A stretch of 64,000 nt of DNA from assembly GCF_013761175.1 (NCBI RefSeq), contig NZ_JACDUR010000002.1, positions 688,816 through 752,815 of the forward strand, read 5' to 3'. Positions within the stretch are counted from its first letter, which is position 1, and each line of letters begins with the position of its first letter. Position numbers and translations under genes: made by a program. The notes beneath the pieces were generated by a model. The model was not told the origin of the DNA, did no database searches, and saw only the letters and a list, made by a program, of their open reading frames with translations. Positions 33,285 through 41,171 of the stretch are shown here, piece by piece. This stretch comes from Nonomuraea soli (lineage in GTDB: Bacteria; Actinomycetota; Actinomycetes; Streptosporangiales; Streptosporangiaceae).

Positions 33285-34600
33285 ATGCAGGTGATCATCC
33301 CGTCTGACCGGCCACGGTACGGCCTGCGCATGGTCGCCTACGCCCCGAACGGCGCCCGGCTCGGCCTGCTGCCCGGCCACCTCCGCTTCGACGCGGGCCT
33401 GCCGCTCAACGACGTGCCGTCGCTGCAGCTGTCCTATTCCGGGTCGGCGCTCGGCGCTGACCGGCTGGCCCAGCACTGCGAGATCGCGATCGAGTACGCC
33501 GTCGAGGCCACCTCGTGGGTCGAGCCGCTCAACGGCCGGTTCCTGCGCATCAAGCGGTCGGGCGAGTCGACCGACCGGGCCAAGGCCCGCTCCTACGACT
33601 GCCCCGGGTGGGCGTGGCAGCTGCGCAAGCTACTGCTCTACCCCAGCGCGTTCATGATCGACGGCAAGCGTCGGTCCGAGACCGCCTCGCCGGGCGACAT
33701 CCTGACCGCGTTCATCGACGAAGGGCAAGGCCCCGGCACCCTGCCCGGCCTCGTCATCGACTTCACCGCCTCGCACGACTCCTCCGGCCAGCCGTGGCAG
33801 GCCGAGCTGATGATCGGTGTCGAGCCCGGCACGGACCTGCTCGCCATGCTGATCAACCTGGCCGAGCAGGGCCTGTGCGACTGGGCGATGCGGGGCCGCA
33901 CGCTGCGCCTGTGGAACGCGGGCACCGCGCTGGCCCGCCAGCTCGCGTCCGGGCCCGCGCCGGTCGAACTCCGGTTGGGCCGCGACATCGACCAGGCGCC
34001 CGACGACGCCAGTGTGGAAGACGCCGCCTCCTCGATCCTGGTGATGGGGGAGGAGTCGCTGAACGTCGAGGTGACCAACCCGTCCGCGATCATGCCGTGG
34101 GGCCGGTGGGAGGCCGCCCAGTCCCAGGGCGGCGTCTCCGACGAAGGCACCGCCCGCTTCCTGGCGCAGATCGCGCTCGAGCGCGCGGCGGGGGAAGCGG
34201 GTGCAGCTCACCCGCCAGCTCAAGCCGTACGCCGCCCGGTTCCTGCCGCTGGCCGACTACCGCGCCTGGCGACTTCGTGCGCGCCCCCGGCGACCAGGCG
34301 CAGATGCAGAGCCTGCGGGTGCGGCAGGTGACGTTGTCGGTGGACGGCTCCGGCATCATCGGCGCAACCTCACCCTGAATGACCGCTTCCTGGAGGCCGA
34401 CATCAAGCGGGCCCGGCAGGGCGGCCCAGGCGGGCCCGGCAGGTGGCCGGGTTCGTCTCGGCCGTCGTTACCACGCTGCGCCTGGGCTGGAGCCGCCCGG
34501 CGGGATCGCCCCGGGCGTCGGCTTCCCCCTGGCCGGCCTCCCGGTATCACCCGTAGTCCGGCTCGCCGAACGGCAGGCCACCCTGGTCACCGCCCGCGCG
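33285..34600 (+). pseudogene. Decayed phage tail protein gene
   Basis: The first 300 codons are clean: MQVIIPSDRPRYGLRMVAYA, LNGRFLRIKRSGESTDRAKA, WAWQLRKLLLYPSAFMIDGK and a D/E-rich domain ending RFLAQIALERAAGEAG. This resembles siphovirus minor-tail or baseplate proteins with a Gp37-like fold. Then the sense jumps frame at about 34195 (QLTRQLKPYAARFLPLADYR), again near 34270 (DFVRAPGDQAQMQSLRVRQV) and again near 34365 (NLTLNDRFLEADIKRARQ). At least three frameshifts make it a pseudogene. No other virion gene is nearby. Confidence 0.7.
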
Positions 34601-34605
34601 GCTGA

Positions 34606-35853
34606 TCAGCGACCGCGATAGTGCGGTAGATCGAGCGGCGGTACCGGGAAGCCGCCTGCGGTCGGCTCTTCGCCGAGCTCCTCGAACTCGGCGTCGACCT
34701 GTGCCTTCCTGGCTTCTCTTCGCCGCTGGCCGACGGTGTCGAACCGCATCCAGATGGTCAGTACGCCGACGGCGATGACGACCCCGAGCGCGATGGAGAC
34801 GGCTCCCGGGCTCTGCGTGATCGTCCGGACGGCGGCGACGAGGAGGATCCAGCCTAGGTTGACCGGGATGAGAACCTTCCAGCCCAAGGACATGAGCTGG
34901 TCGTAGCGCACGCGGGGCAGCGAGGCGCGGACCCAGATGATGAAGCAGAACGTCAGCACGAACTTGATGAAGAACCAGAGCATCGGCCACCAGCCCTCGT
35001 TCGCGCCCGCCCACAGCGAGATCGGGAACGGCGCCCGCCAGCCGCCCATGAACAGGGTGACCGCGATGCCGGAGGCGGTGAACGTGTGCAGGTACTCGCC
35101 CATCATGATCAGAGCGAACTTCAGCGACGAGGAGTACTCCGTCTGGAACCCGCCGACCAGCTCGCCCTCACCTTCGGGCAGGTCGAACGGAACCCGCGCC
35201 GCCTCACCGAACATGCAGACCACATACACCACGAAAGACGGCAGCAGCAGGATGCCGTACCACAGCGACGTCTGCGCGTTCACGATCTCCGATGTCGACA
35301 GCGTCCCGGCGAAGAGAAAGACAGCCACGAACGACAGGCCCATCGCGATCTCGTAGGAGACCACCTGCGCCGCCGAACGCAAACCACCGAGCAGCGCGTA
35401 CGGCGAGCGCGACGACCACCCGGCCAGCACCACCCCGTACACCGAGACGGCCCCCATCGCCAGCATGAACAACACCGCCACCGGCAGATCGACCAGCTGC
35501 AACGGTGTCTCGTGCCCGAACATCCACACCTTCGGCCCGAACGGCACGATCGAGAACGCCACGAACGCCGGAACCACCATGATGACCGGCGCCAGCAGAT
35601 ACAGCACCTTGTCCACGGTGTTGGGGAAGAGATCCTCCTTCAACCCCATCTTGATCGCGTCCGCCACCGACTGCAGGAGCCCGAAGGGTCCCGCCCGGTT
35701 GGGTCCGACGCGGTTCTGCATCCTGGAGATGAGCTTGCGCTCGAACCAGACCCCGAACACGACCCCCAGCGACAGGAAGAGGAACAGGAACACCGCCTTG
35801 ACGATGGTGATCCCCAGAGGATCCTTGCCGAAGTCGGCGAGCGTGGCTCCCAT
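34606..35853 (-). CDS. nuoH: NADH-quinone oxidoreductase subunit H, orphan copy
   Basis: A complete 415-residue NuoH, the complex I membrane subunit at the junction with the peripheral arm near the quinone site. Family blocks are intact: WFERKLISRMQNRVGPNRAGPFG, LQSVADAIKMGLKEDLFP, FGEAARVPFDLPEGEGELVGG with the conserved acidic loop, and LWFFIKFVLTFCFIIWVRASLPRVRYDQLM. About eight helices are present. No other nuo gene is in the window and the flanks are phage debris and an AraC gene. It is probably a stray extra copy; whether it joins complex I is unknown. Confidence 0.93.
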   Translation of the reverse strand: MGATLADFGKDPLGITIVKAVFLFLFLSLGVVFGVWFERKLISRMQNRVGPNRAGPFGLLQSVADAIKMGLKEDLFPNTVDKVLYLLAPVIMVVPAFVAFSIVPFGPKVWMFGHETPLQLVDLPVAVLFMLAMGAVSVYGVVLAGWSSRSPYALLGGLRSAAQVVSYEIAMGLSFVAVFLFAGTLSTSEIVNAQTSLWYGILLLPSFVVYVVCMFGEAARVPFDLPEGEGELVGGFQTEYSSSLKFALIMMGEYLHTFTASGIAVTLFMGGWRAPFPISLWAGANEGWWPMLWFFIKFVLTFCFIIWVRASLPRVRYDQLMSLGWKVLIPVNLGWILLVAAVRTITQSPGAVSIALGVVIAVGVLTIWMRFDTVGQRRREARKAQVDAEFEELGEEPTAGGFPVPPLDLPHYRGR

Positions 35854-35909
35854 GACGTGCTGCCCCTTCCCGTCCCGGCACGCCGTTCGGCCGGGAGCGG
35901 AAAGTCACG

Positions 35910-36725
35910 CTATTCGGCGAGCCGCCCGGTGTCTTGAACGAATGCGAACAGCTGTCCGGGCGTCAGCTGCGACATCGCCCTGATCTCCCGGCTGAGATGC
36001 GGCTGGTCGGCGAAACCGCAGCTCAGGGCCGCGTCCAGGGTGGCTGACGGGCGGCGCCAGCTGTCCATGGTCCGCTGGAAGCGGGCGATCCGAGCGACAG
36101 TCTTGGGTGACAACCCCACCACTCTGCGGAATCCGAGCTCGACGTACCGCCTGCTGACACCGAGCTCGGCGGCCAGGCCCGCGATCGTGCGCGGACAGTC
36201 CGGGGCCTGCAGCCGCCACCAGGCGCTCATGATCAGGTGGTCGCGTCCCGGGCCGGGGCGCAGCCACGCCGTCAGGCGCTCCCACAACAGGGCGAAGCGC
36301 TCATCCCAGCTCGTTGACTCGCCCAGCCGCCCCGCCAGCTCCTCGGCCCGGACACCGAGGAGGTCGGCGAGTGGCACGGTCGCCCCTGCCACCTCCCGGA
36401 CCGGCGCGCCGGTCAGCGCGGACATCCCGGCGGGGGTGAGCCCGACCGCCATCCCGTGACGCCACGGCGTGCGGACCGCGAACGTCGCGGTGGCGCGCGG
36501 GCCGGTGACGATCGGGCTCATGCCGGTGAAGTCGACGATCAAGGTAGCCGCGTTGAGCGGCAGCATCCGCGCGTCCTCCGCCGTCCGCGTCCGGAACCCC
36601 ACCGCCCCCAGCACGTAGGGGCGCAGGTGCGGCGGCGACCGCCGCACGATCATCTCGTACGGCTCAGCCTGCCCCAACGCGGGCACCGAGTGGATCATGC
36701 CATGGCCACCAGGAGCATGGTGCAT
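35910..36725 (-). CDS. AraC-family transcriptional regulator
   Basis: A 271-residue regulator. The C-terminal two-helix-turn-helix AraC domain lies at about residues 165-265 (RTIAGLAAELGVSRRYVELGFRRVVGLSPKTVARIARFQR and CGFADQPHLSREIRAMSQLTPGQLFAF). The N-terminal half is a beta-rich sensing domain (PYEMIVRRSPPHLRPYVLGAVGFR). ATG 36725 is used; ATG 36698 is equally possible. It ends 56 bases before the nuoH start on the same strand. An 8-base inverted repeat (TGTCTGAC at 36725, GTCAGACA at 36758) flanks its promoter. Confidence 0.85.
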   Translation of the reverse strand: MHHAPGGHGMIHSVPALGQAEPYEMIVRRSPPHLRPYVLGAVGFRTRTAEDARMLPLNAATLIVDFTGMSPIVTGPRATATFAVRTPWRHGMAVGLTPAGMSALTGAPVREVAGATVPLADLLGVRAEELAGRLGESTSWDERFALLWERLTAWLRPGPGRDHLIMSAWWRLQAPDCPRTIAGLAAELGVSRRYVELGFRRVVGLSPKTVARIARFQRTMDSWRRPSATLDAALSCGFADQPHLSREIRAMSQLTPGQLFAFVQDTGRLAE

Positions 36726-36980
36726 GTCTGACCTGCCAGACCAACCATAGATAACGCGTCAGACACGTTCTGAATCCTCCATGCCCCCAACATGCCTGAC
36801 ACTCCAACAGCACCGAAGATAACGGGCGACCCGCCCCCGAGCATTTGGACTGAAGCTACACCAACAGGGCGGAGCGCCCCCGTCCACTCCAAGGGGGCAA
36901 CCACCGAGTAGGCGCGGCACCGCCCGTGTGCTACCCGCCTGCGCCGTCGGGGAGCCGGAACGGGCGATGGAGGATGTGTT
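36726..36980. other. Intergenic stretch without a recognisable gene
   Basis: No gene is recognised between the AraC start and the remnant that ends at 36981. It contains the inverted repeat next to araC and otherwise no convincing coding signal. Antisense frames through it are open but have no start, ribosome site or family resemblance. Confidence 0.5.
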
Positions 36981-37160
36981 CTACGCCGCGTCCTGGAGCT
37001 CCTTCCAGGTCGCGACGTTCTCCGCGCCGTACTGAGCGCCAGGGAAGTGCGGGCGGCCGGTCGGCGACACCTTCGCCAGAGCCTTGAACGTGACAGAGCC
37101 GTGGTGCTCGTCACGGATCCGTGTGCCGGTTGGGAGCAGCTTGGGCTGCCGGAGAAACGG
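36981..37160 (-). pseudogene. C-terminal fragment of an unidentified protein
   Basis: One frame, ending in TAG at 36981-36983, reads LLPTGTRIRDEHHGSVTFKA, LAKVSPTGRPHFPGAQYGAE and NVATWKELQDAA. The composition is that of a real protein, but no start codon occurs before stops or unrelated sequence upstream. It is probably the surviving 3' end of a gene. Family not recognised. Confidence 0.35.
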
Positions 37161-37309
37161 GGCTGAGGAACAGCGGTACGGCCGTTATCGGTGAGATCGA
37201 TCTTGATGGTGGCGGTGTGTCGCCTGCCCAAAGGATGGCGCTGTCCGAGGTCATGCCTTCTTGGGTTGGGGGCGTTGTGTTCTGTCCTGAGCGCAGGGGC
37301 TTGGGGCCA

Positions 37310-37580
37310 GGGATGTGGTTGTAGAGAGTCCCCACCGAGACGCGAGCAGCTTGGCGGTCGAGGTGACGGAGCGGCCGGGGTCGGGCAGCAGATCCCAGGC
37401 GGGCTTGAGCAATGCGGCGTCAACTACGGCGGGGCGGCCGTCGATGCGGCGGCGGCCCTTGGCGGCGGCAAGTCCCTCGTGGGTATCGGCGACGATGAGC
37501 TCGCGATGAGCTCGGCCAGGGCGGCGAAGACATGGAGGACCAGCGGCGTCCGCGCAGGACGCGCCCGGCCACGGGCGGCG
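37310..37580 (-). pseudogene. Serine recombinase (resolvase/invertase) remnant
   Basis: Fragments in changing frames read VLHVFAALAELI, then ELIVADTHEGLAAAKGRRRI, DGRPAVVDAALLKPAWDLLP, DPGRSVTSTAKLLA and finally VGTLYNHIPG. This order is the end of the catalytic domain, the linker helix and the C-terminal helix-turn-helix of Hin/resolvase-type serine recombinases. The catalytic serine region is missing and at least two frameshifts are present. It marks a former mobile element. Confidence 0.75.
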
Positions 37581-37668
37581 TGCATGGGTCGCCCATGAAA
37601 CAACCCGTAAGGAGGGCGGAGGACGAGGCGAAGTGCGCTCGGGCGCGCTGATCTCGTAAGCTGCGCAG

Positions 37669-38313
37669 GTGCTCCCCGACCTGCCGTGGCCCTCGATGAC
37701 CCACCGCGAGGCCACGGCAGAGCTGGTGCTGGCGGGCTGGACCCCGTGCGGTGTCGGCGACTGGGCGATCGGTCTGCGCTCTCCCGACGGGCTATGGGTG
37801 GCTAGGGTGTGCCCATTCGACCCGGCTTACGCTGCCTTTCTTGAGCTCTGCCGCCGCCAGCTCGGCAACCCTTACCTGCCGCGCGTAGCCTTCGACACCC
37901 CGCTGGACGGTGGCGGCACCCTGGTCGTGCTGGAATTCCTGGCCCCGCTTGAGCCGGCGCAAGCTGAGGAGGTCGCCCGCCGGTGGCGAGAGGAGGCTGA
38001 TGACTCACCTCTGGCAGAGGTTCGGCAGGCCGCTGCCGTGGTCGACACCGAGTTTCGAGCCAGGCTGCCCTGGTGGGACGGCATCGACCTGAACCCAGGC
38101 AACCTGCGACAGGCCCTCGACGGGCGAGTGACACTCATCGACGTGTTCTGCATGGACGGCGCCTCTGTCTACGCGCAGATCCTCGATGACGCCAGCGTGG
38201 TCCGCGACAAGCTGCCCGACAGTCGCCACATCCTCGACATCCCCTATATCGCCCGCGAGAGCACCCCCGAAGAGATTCGGGCCCTCCGCGCAGCCTGGTA
38301 TCGCACGTCGTAG
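37669..38313 (+). CDS. Hypothetical protein with kinase-like catalytic loop
   Basis: A 214-residue protein starting at GTG 37669 or ATG 37696. The segment WWDGIDLNPGNLRQALDGRVTLIDVF has the D-x-N-P-x-N loop followed by an aspartate in a hydrophobic strand, as in aminoglycoside-phosphotransferase-like kinases. An N-terminal beta-sheet (WTPCGVGDWAIGLRSPDGLWVARVCPF) could be the nucleotide lobe, but a clear ATP lysine motif is not evident. Activity is unproved. The gene is intact and lies between the recombinase remnant and AlbA_2 genes. Confidence 0.65.
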   Translation: MLPDLPWPSMTHREATAELVLAGWTPCGVGDWAIGLRSPDGLWVARVCPFDPAYAAFLELCRRQLGNPYLPRVAFDTPLDGGGTLVVLEFLAPLEPAQAEEVARRWREEADDSPLAEVRQAAAVVDTEFRARLPWWDGIDLNPGNLRQALDGRVTLIDVFCMDGASVYAQILDDASVVRDKLPDSRHILDIPYIARESTPEEIRALRAAWYRTS

Positions 38314-38329
38314 GGGTCCGGCTGCGTGG

Positions 38330-38820
38330 ACCGCCCGCCTGAAACACGGTATTGCTCCTGCCGTCCTCGCGGGCGTGGAAGAACGCACCCGGCGGGTTGG
38401 GGGCAACGTAGATAAGCACGAGGTGGTGCTGATCGTCTCGCATATGGCATGGGGTGTGGATCTCCAGCGTGACCGGCAGCCACGTCAAGAGCTTGTCCCG
38501 AAGCGACGCTTCGTCGAACACCTTTAGTGTGTGCCTCGGTCACAGCACCTGTTGGTGCGCCGCGCCCGTCAACGCCGATGACGATGTTGCCGCCCTTGAC
38601 CGGCATCGCACCGATGTCTTTGGCCAGTTCCACCAGGTCGCGTTTCGCGACTGGCGGCGCCGTTGAGTAGGTCGAGCACCGACTTGAAGTCGAGCGCGTC
38701 GTACTCGGCTTTCAGAGCGAGCAGCTCCCGGAGCTTCTCGATGTTGACCAGCGGCTCGACCACGACCGGCTGGTGGGGCGTGATCTCGTCGACGTCGGAC
38801 TCGGTCGTCTCAGGCTCCAC
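38330..38820 (-). pseudogene. Broken AlbA_2 (Schlafen-type) domain gene
   Basis: Three frames must be joined to recover the protein. The first gives NIEKLRELLALKAEYDALDF and KSVLDLLNGAASRE. The second gives ELAKDIGAMPVKGGNIVIGV and DGRGAPTGAVTEAH. The third gives FDEASLRDKLLTWLPVTLEI and LVLIYVAPNPPGAFFHARED. The E-x-D-x-K and GGNIVIGV blocks are the AlbA_2 nucleic-acid-binding domain. It ends abruptly close to the kinase-like gene. Frameshifts lie near 38650 and 38525. Confidence 0.75.
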
Positions 38821-38900
38821 GACTTGCCCAACGTAGCGAATCGCGCTCTACGCGGTGCCGTGTGTGACGACCTCCCGACCTGGTTCCCTTCAACCCCGAG

Positions 38901-40007
38901 TCACTCGGTGAAGCCGGTGATGGGTACCCGATCCCCGTTGACCAGGTGGTTGGTGGCGACGTCGACCCCGAACAGGGCGTAGATACGAGAAAGCGCCTCG
39001 TACGCGTCGCGTTCTGGATCGCCGACCGCGGCCCAGCTCTTGTTCCAGGAGGAACTACTGGCGGGTTGCGCGTCGGAGCGGAAGGTATTGGCCAAATCAA
39101 TTCCGGGAGCAAGTGTGAGAGTCTTCTCCTCGGTCCTGAACCGGCGCGCCACGACCCTGTGCCGCCACTGGCCAGGCACCTTGGTCATGACGACGTTGTC
39201 AGCAAGCCGGAAGTACTCCAGCGTGAGCTCAGTGAGCACGAACGGACTGATCCGCAGCCAAGGGCCGATCTGATCGCTGCCTCTGCACAACATGCTTGGG
39301 TCCGCAATCGACGGTGGATTCTGCGGAATGCTCTGCCAGAACAGAGCCGGTTTGTCATTCCAGTCCAGCACCTGTTCAAGCTCATCGACCATCGCGTCCG
39401 CGCGGTCGGTCCCTGGGCCTCGCTCGAGCGGAGGAACTGGCAGGAGAATGCGACTGCGCAGCCCGTCGTTCATGAGCCGATAGACCTCCAGCGAGGGCAG
39501 GGACGTGGTCCGGTCCCCGGCGCGTTGAGGTACGGCAAAGCCGTCGACCAGCTTGTCGTCCTCGCTCAGGACGCGTCGCGCGATGACGTACCGGTCTGCC
39601 TCCGGAACCGGTTCCACGTCGATCACCAAGAAGAAGTGATCGGGACCTGAGATGTCGTCGGGCGCCTCGAACCACCGGAACTCGACGGTTACCCGCGGCC
39701 AGAGGTTGTCGTTCAGGGTGTCGGTGTAGGCGTCGAGGTTGGCCCTATTCTTGGGAAACGGCCTGAGTTTGGTCGCGATCTCGATCGCCTGGGTAGCTTC
39801 TTTTTCCGCCTCGACCCCAAGGACGAGCAAGCCGCCCTGAGCGTTGGCCAGGGCTGCCACGTCCTTGCAGAGCTCGAACTTGTTCCGGCCGGAGGCCAGA
39901 GCGTACGGGGCGCTCTTGAAGTCCAGCCAACCGTTTTCGGCGAGGCCAATGAGGTCCCGAGCCCTGCCCGTGGCCAGAGCGGTAATCAGATCTGATCGGG
40001 TTGTCAC
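38901..40007 (-). CDS. AlbA_2 / Schlafen-type domain protein
   Basis: A 368-residue protein. Residues about 10-140 form an AlbA_2 domain: ENGWLDFKSAPYALASGRNK, KDVAALANAQGGLLVLGVEA and a later VIDVEPVPEADRYVIARR strand. The remaining 220 residues are not recognised. GTG 40007 is chosen because the AlbA_2 domain starts right after it and AGGG lies upstream; an in-frame start at 40094 is possible. Stand-alone AlbA_2 proteins act as DNA- or RNA-binding regulators or nucleases, often in mobile or defence regions. A broken homolog lies just downstream. Confidence 0.75.
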   Translation of the reverse strand: MTTRSDLITALATGRARDLIGLAENGWLDFKSAPYALASGRNKFELCKDVAALANAQGGLLVLGVEAEKEATQAIEIATKLRPFPKNRANLDAYTDTLNDNLWPRVTVEFRWFEAPDDISGPDHFFLVIDVEPVPEADRYVIARRVLSEDDKLVDGFAVPQRAGDRTTSLPSLEVYRLMNDGLRSRILLPVPPLERGPGTDRADAMVDELEQVLDWNDKPALFWQSIPQNPPSIADPSMLCRGSDQIGPWLRISPFVLTELTLEYFRLADNVVMTKVPGQWRHRVVARRFRTEEKTLTLAPGIDLANTFRSDAQPASSSSWNKSWAAVGDPERDAYEALSRIYALFGVDVATNHLVNGDRVPITGFTE

Positions 40008-40026
40008 GAGCGTCGACCCTACGAGG

Positions 40027-40536
40027 TCATGGCTGCTTGCGGTGGTACCGCGCGCCTGTACGTGGCTCTCGGGCCAGTAGCGCCTGCTCCACAAGCCGGG
40101 CCGCCCGCCCGCGCTGCACGATGCGCGTCCGCTCGGCCTGGTACGTGGCCAAGATCTCCGCGATCGTGTGCGGCTCGAAGAGCGGCCGCAGCTGGTAGGC
40201 CGCGCTCCGATAGCCCTCCTCCATCGCCCGGTGGGCGTGCAGCAGGTAGGTGAGCGCCATCCGCGCCAGGACCAGCGGGTGCGCCCGAAACAGCCGGGCG
40301 TAGGCTCGAGAGCCTGATGGGACCTGGTCCAGCAGGTAGTTCACTGCGGCGTGGGTCCATCCCGGTGCCGTAGGGCCGGGCACGCTCTGCGGCCAGTTCG
40401 GCGGCAGACGCGCGGCGCGAACCGGTGGCGCCGGCTCGGGGTCGACCCGGGTCTGGGGGACTCGGCTGTCATCCTGATCGCCCAGGCGCTCCACCTGGTT
40501 CTCGGGCAGCCAGTCGGCGTAGGGGATGGGGCACAC
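40027..40536 (-). CDS. Conserved actinobacterial hypothetical protein
   Basis: A 169-residue, arginine- and alanine-rich soluble protein beginning VCPIPYADWLPENQVERLGD. The middle and end (YLLDQVPSGSRAYARLFRAH, PLVLARMALTYLLHAHRAME, IAEILATYQAERTRIVQRGR) are helical. GTG 40536 has AGGA six bases upstream. It may be full length or N-terminally shortened. No catalytic motif is seen. It follows the response-regulator gene by 14 bases and could be its last operon member or a separate accessory gene. Confidence 0.6.
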   Translation of the reverse strand: MCPIPYADWLPENQVERLGDQDDSRVPQTRVDPEPAPPVRAARLPPNWPQSVPGPTAPGWTHAAVNYLLDQVPSGSRAYARLFRAHPLVLARMALTYLLHAHRAMEEGYRSAAYQLRPLFEPHTIAEILATYQAERTRIVQRGRAARLVEQALLAREPRTGARYHRKQP

Positions 40537-40550
40537 GCCGGTCCTCGCGC

Positions 40551-41171
40551 CTAGCTGAGCAGGCCTCGCCGGTAACCCTCGCTGACGGCGGCGGCGCGGT
40601 CGCGCACGCCGAACTTGTCGTAGATGTGCAGCAGGTGGGTCTTGATGCTCGCCTCGCTGATGAACAGCTTGGCGGCCGCCTGGCGGTTGGAGGCGCCGTC
40701 GGCGACGAGCGTGAGCACCTGGAGTTCGCGGTCGGTGAGTGCCGCCCTGGCCGGCCTGCGGACCTGGCCCATGAGGCGGCCGGCGACCGACGGCGACAGG
40801 ACGGGCTCGCCCGCGGCGGCGGCGCGTACGGCACGCAGGAGCTCGTCGGTGGGCGCGTCCTTGAGGAGGTAGCCGGTGGCGCCCGCCTCGATGGCGGGCA
40901 GCACGTCGGAGTCGCCGTCGAAGGTCGTCAGGACGAGGACCTTGATGTGGGGGTGCGACCGGCCCAGCGCGGTGATGGCGCTGACGCCGTCCATCTCCGG
41001 CATGCGCAGGTCCATGAGGACGATGTCGACCTCCAGCGCGGCTGCTCGCTCGATGCCCTCGCGGCCGTTGGCGGCTTCGCCCGCGACCTCGATGCCGGGT
41101 TCGGCCTCGAAGGCGGCGCGCAGGCCGTCGCGGACGATGGGGTGGTCGTCGACGATGAGGAGGCGGATCAT
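40551..41171 (-). CDS. NarL/LuxR-family response regulator
   Basis: A 206-residue response regulator. The receiver domain has the acidic pair in LLIVDDHPIVRDGL, phosphoacceptor aspartate in DIVLMDLRMPEMDG, the threonine in VLVLTTFDGD and lysine in GYLLKDAP. The LuxR helix-turn-helix is at about 140-200 (LTDRELQVLTLVADGASNRQ, EASIKTHLLHIYDKFGVRDR). ATG 41171 overlaps the kinase stop (ATGA). It should control the ABC transporter operon it belongs to. Confidence 0.95.
   Translation of the reverse strand: MIRLLIVDDHPIVRDGLRAAFEAEPGIEVAGEAANGREGIERAAALEVDIVLMDLRMPEMDGVSAITALGRSHPHIKVLVLTTFDGDSDVLPAIEAGATGYLLKDAPTDELLRAVRAAAAGEPVLSPSVAGRLMGQVRRPARAALTDRELQVLTLVADGASNRQAAAKLFISEASIKTHLLHIYDKFGVRDRAAAVSEGYRRGLLS

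Noticed and set aside
36695..37423. Open antisense frame covering the araC promoter and downstream region as a gene
   Set aside because: It is low in family-like sequence, has no ribosome site and spans the recombinase remnant in a different frame.
30195..40536. Frameshifts explained as sequencing errors
   Set aside because: They cluster in one segment with several independent broken genes, missing gene halves and an in-frame TAG, while no frameshift was noticed in the other genes of the window.
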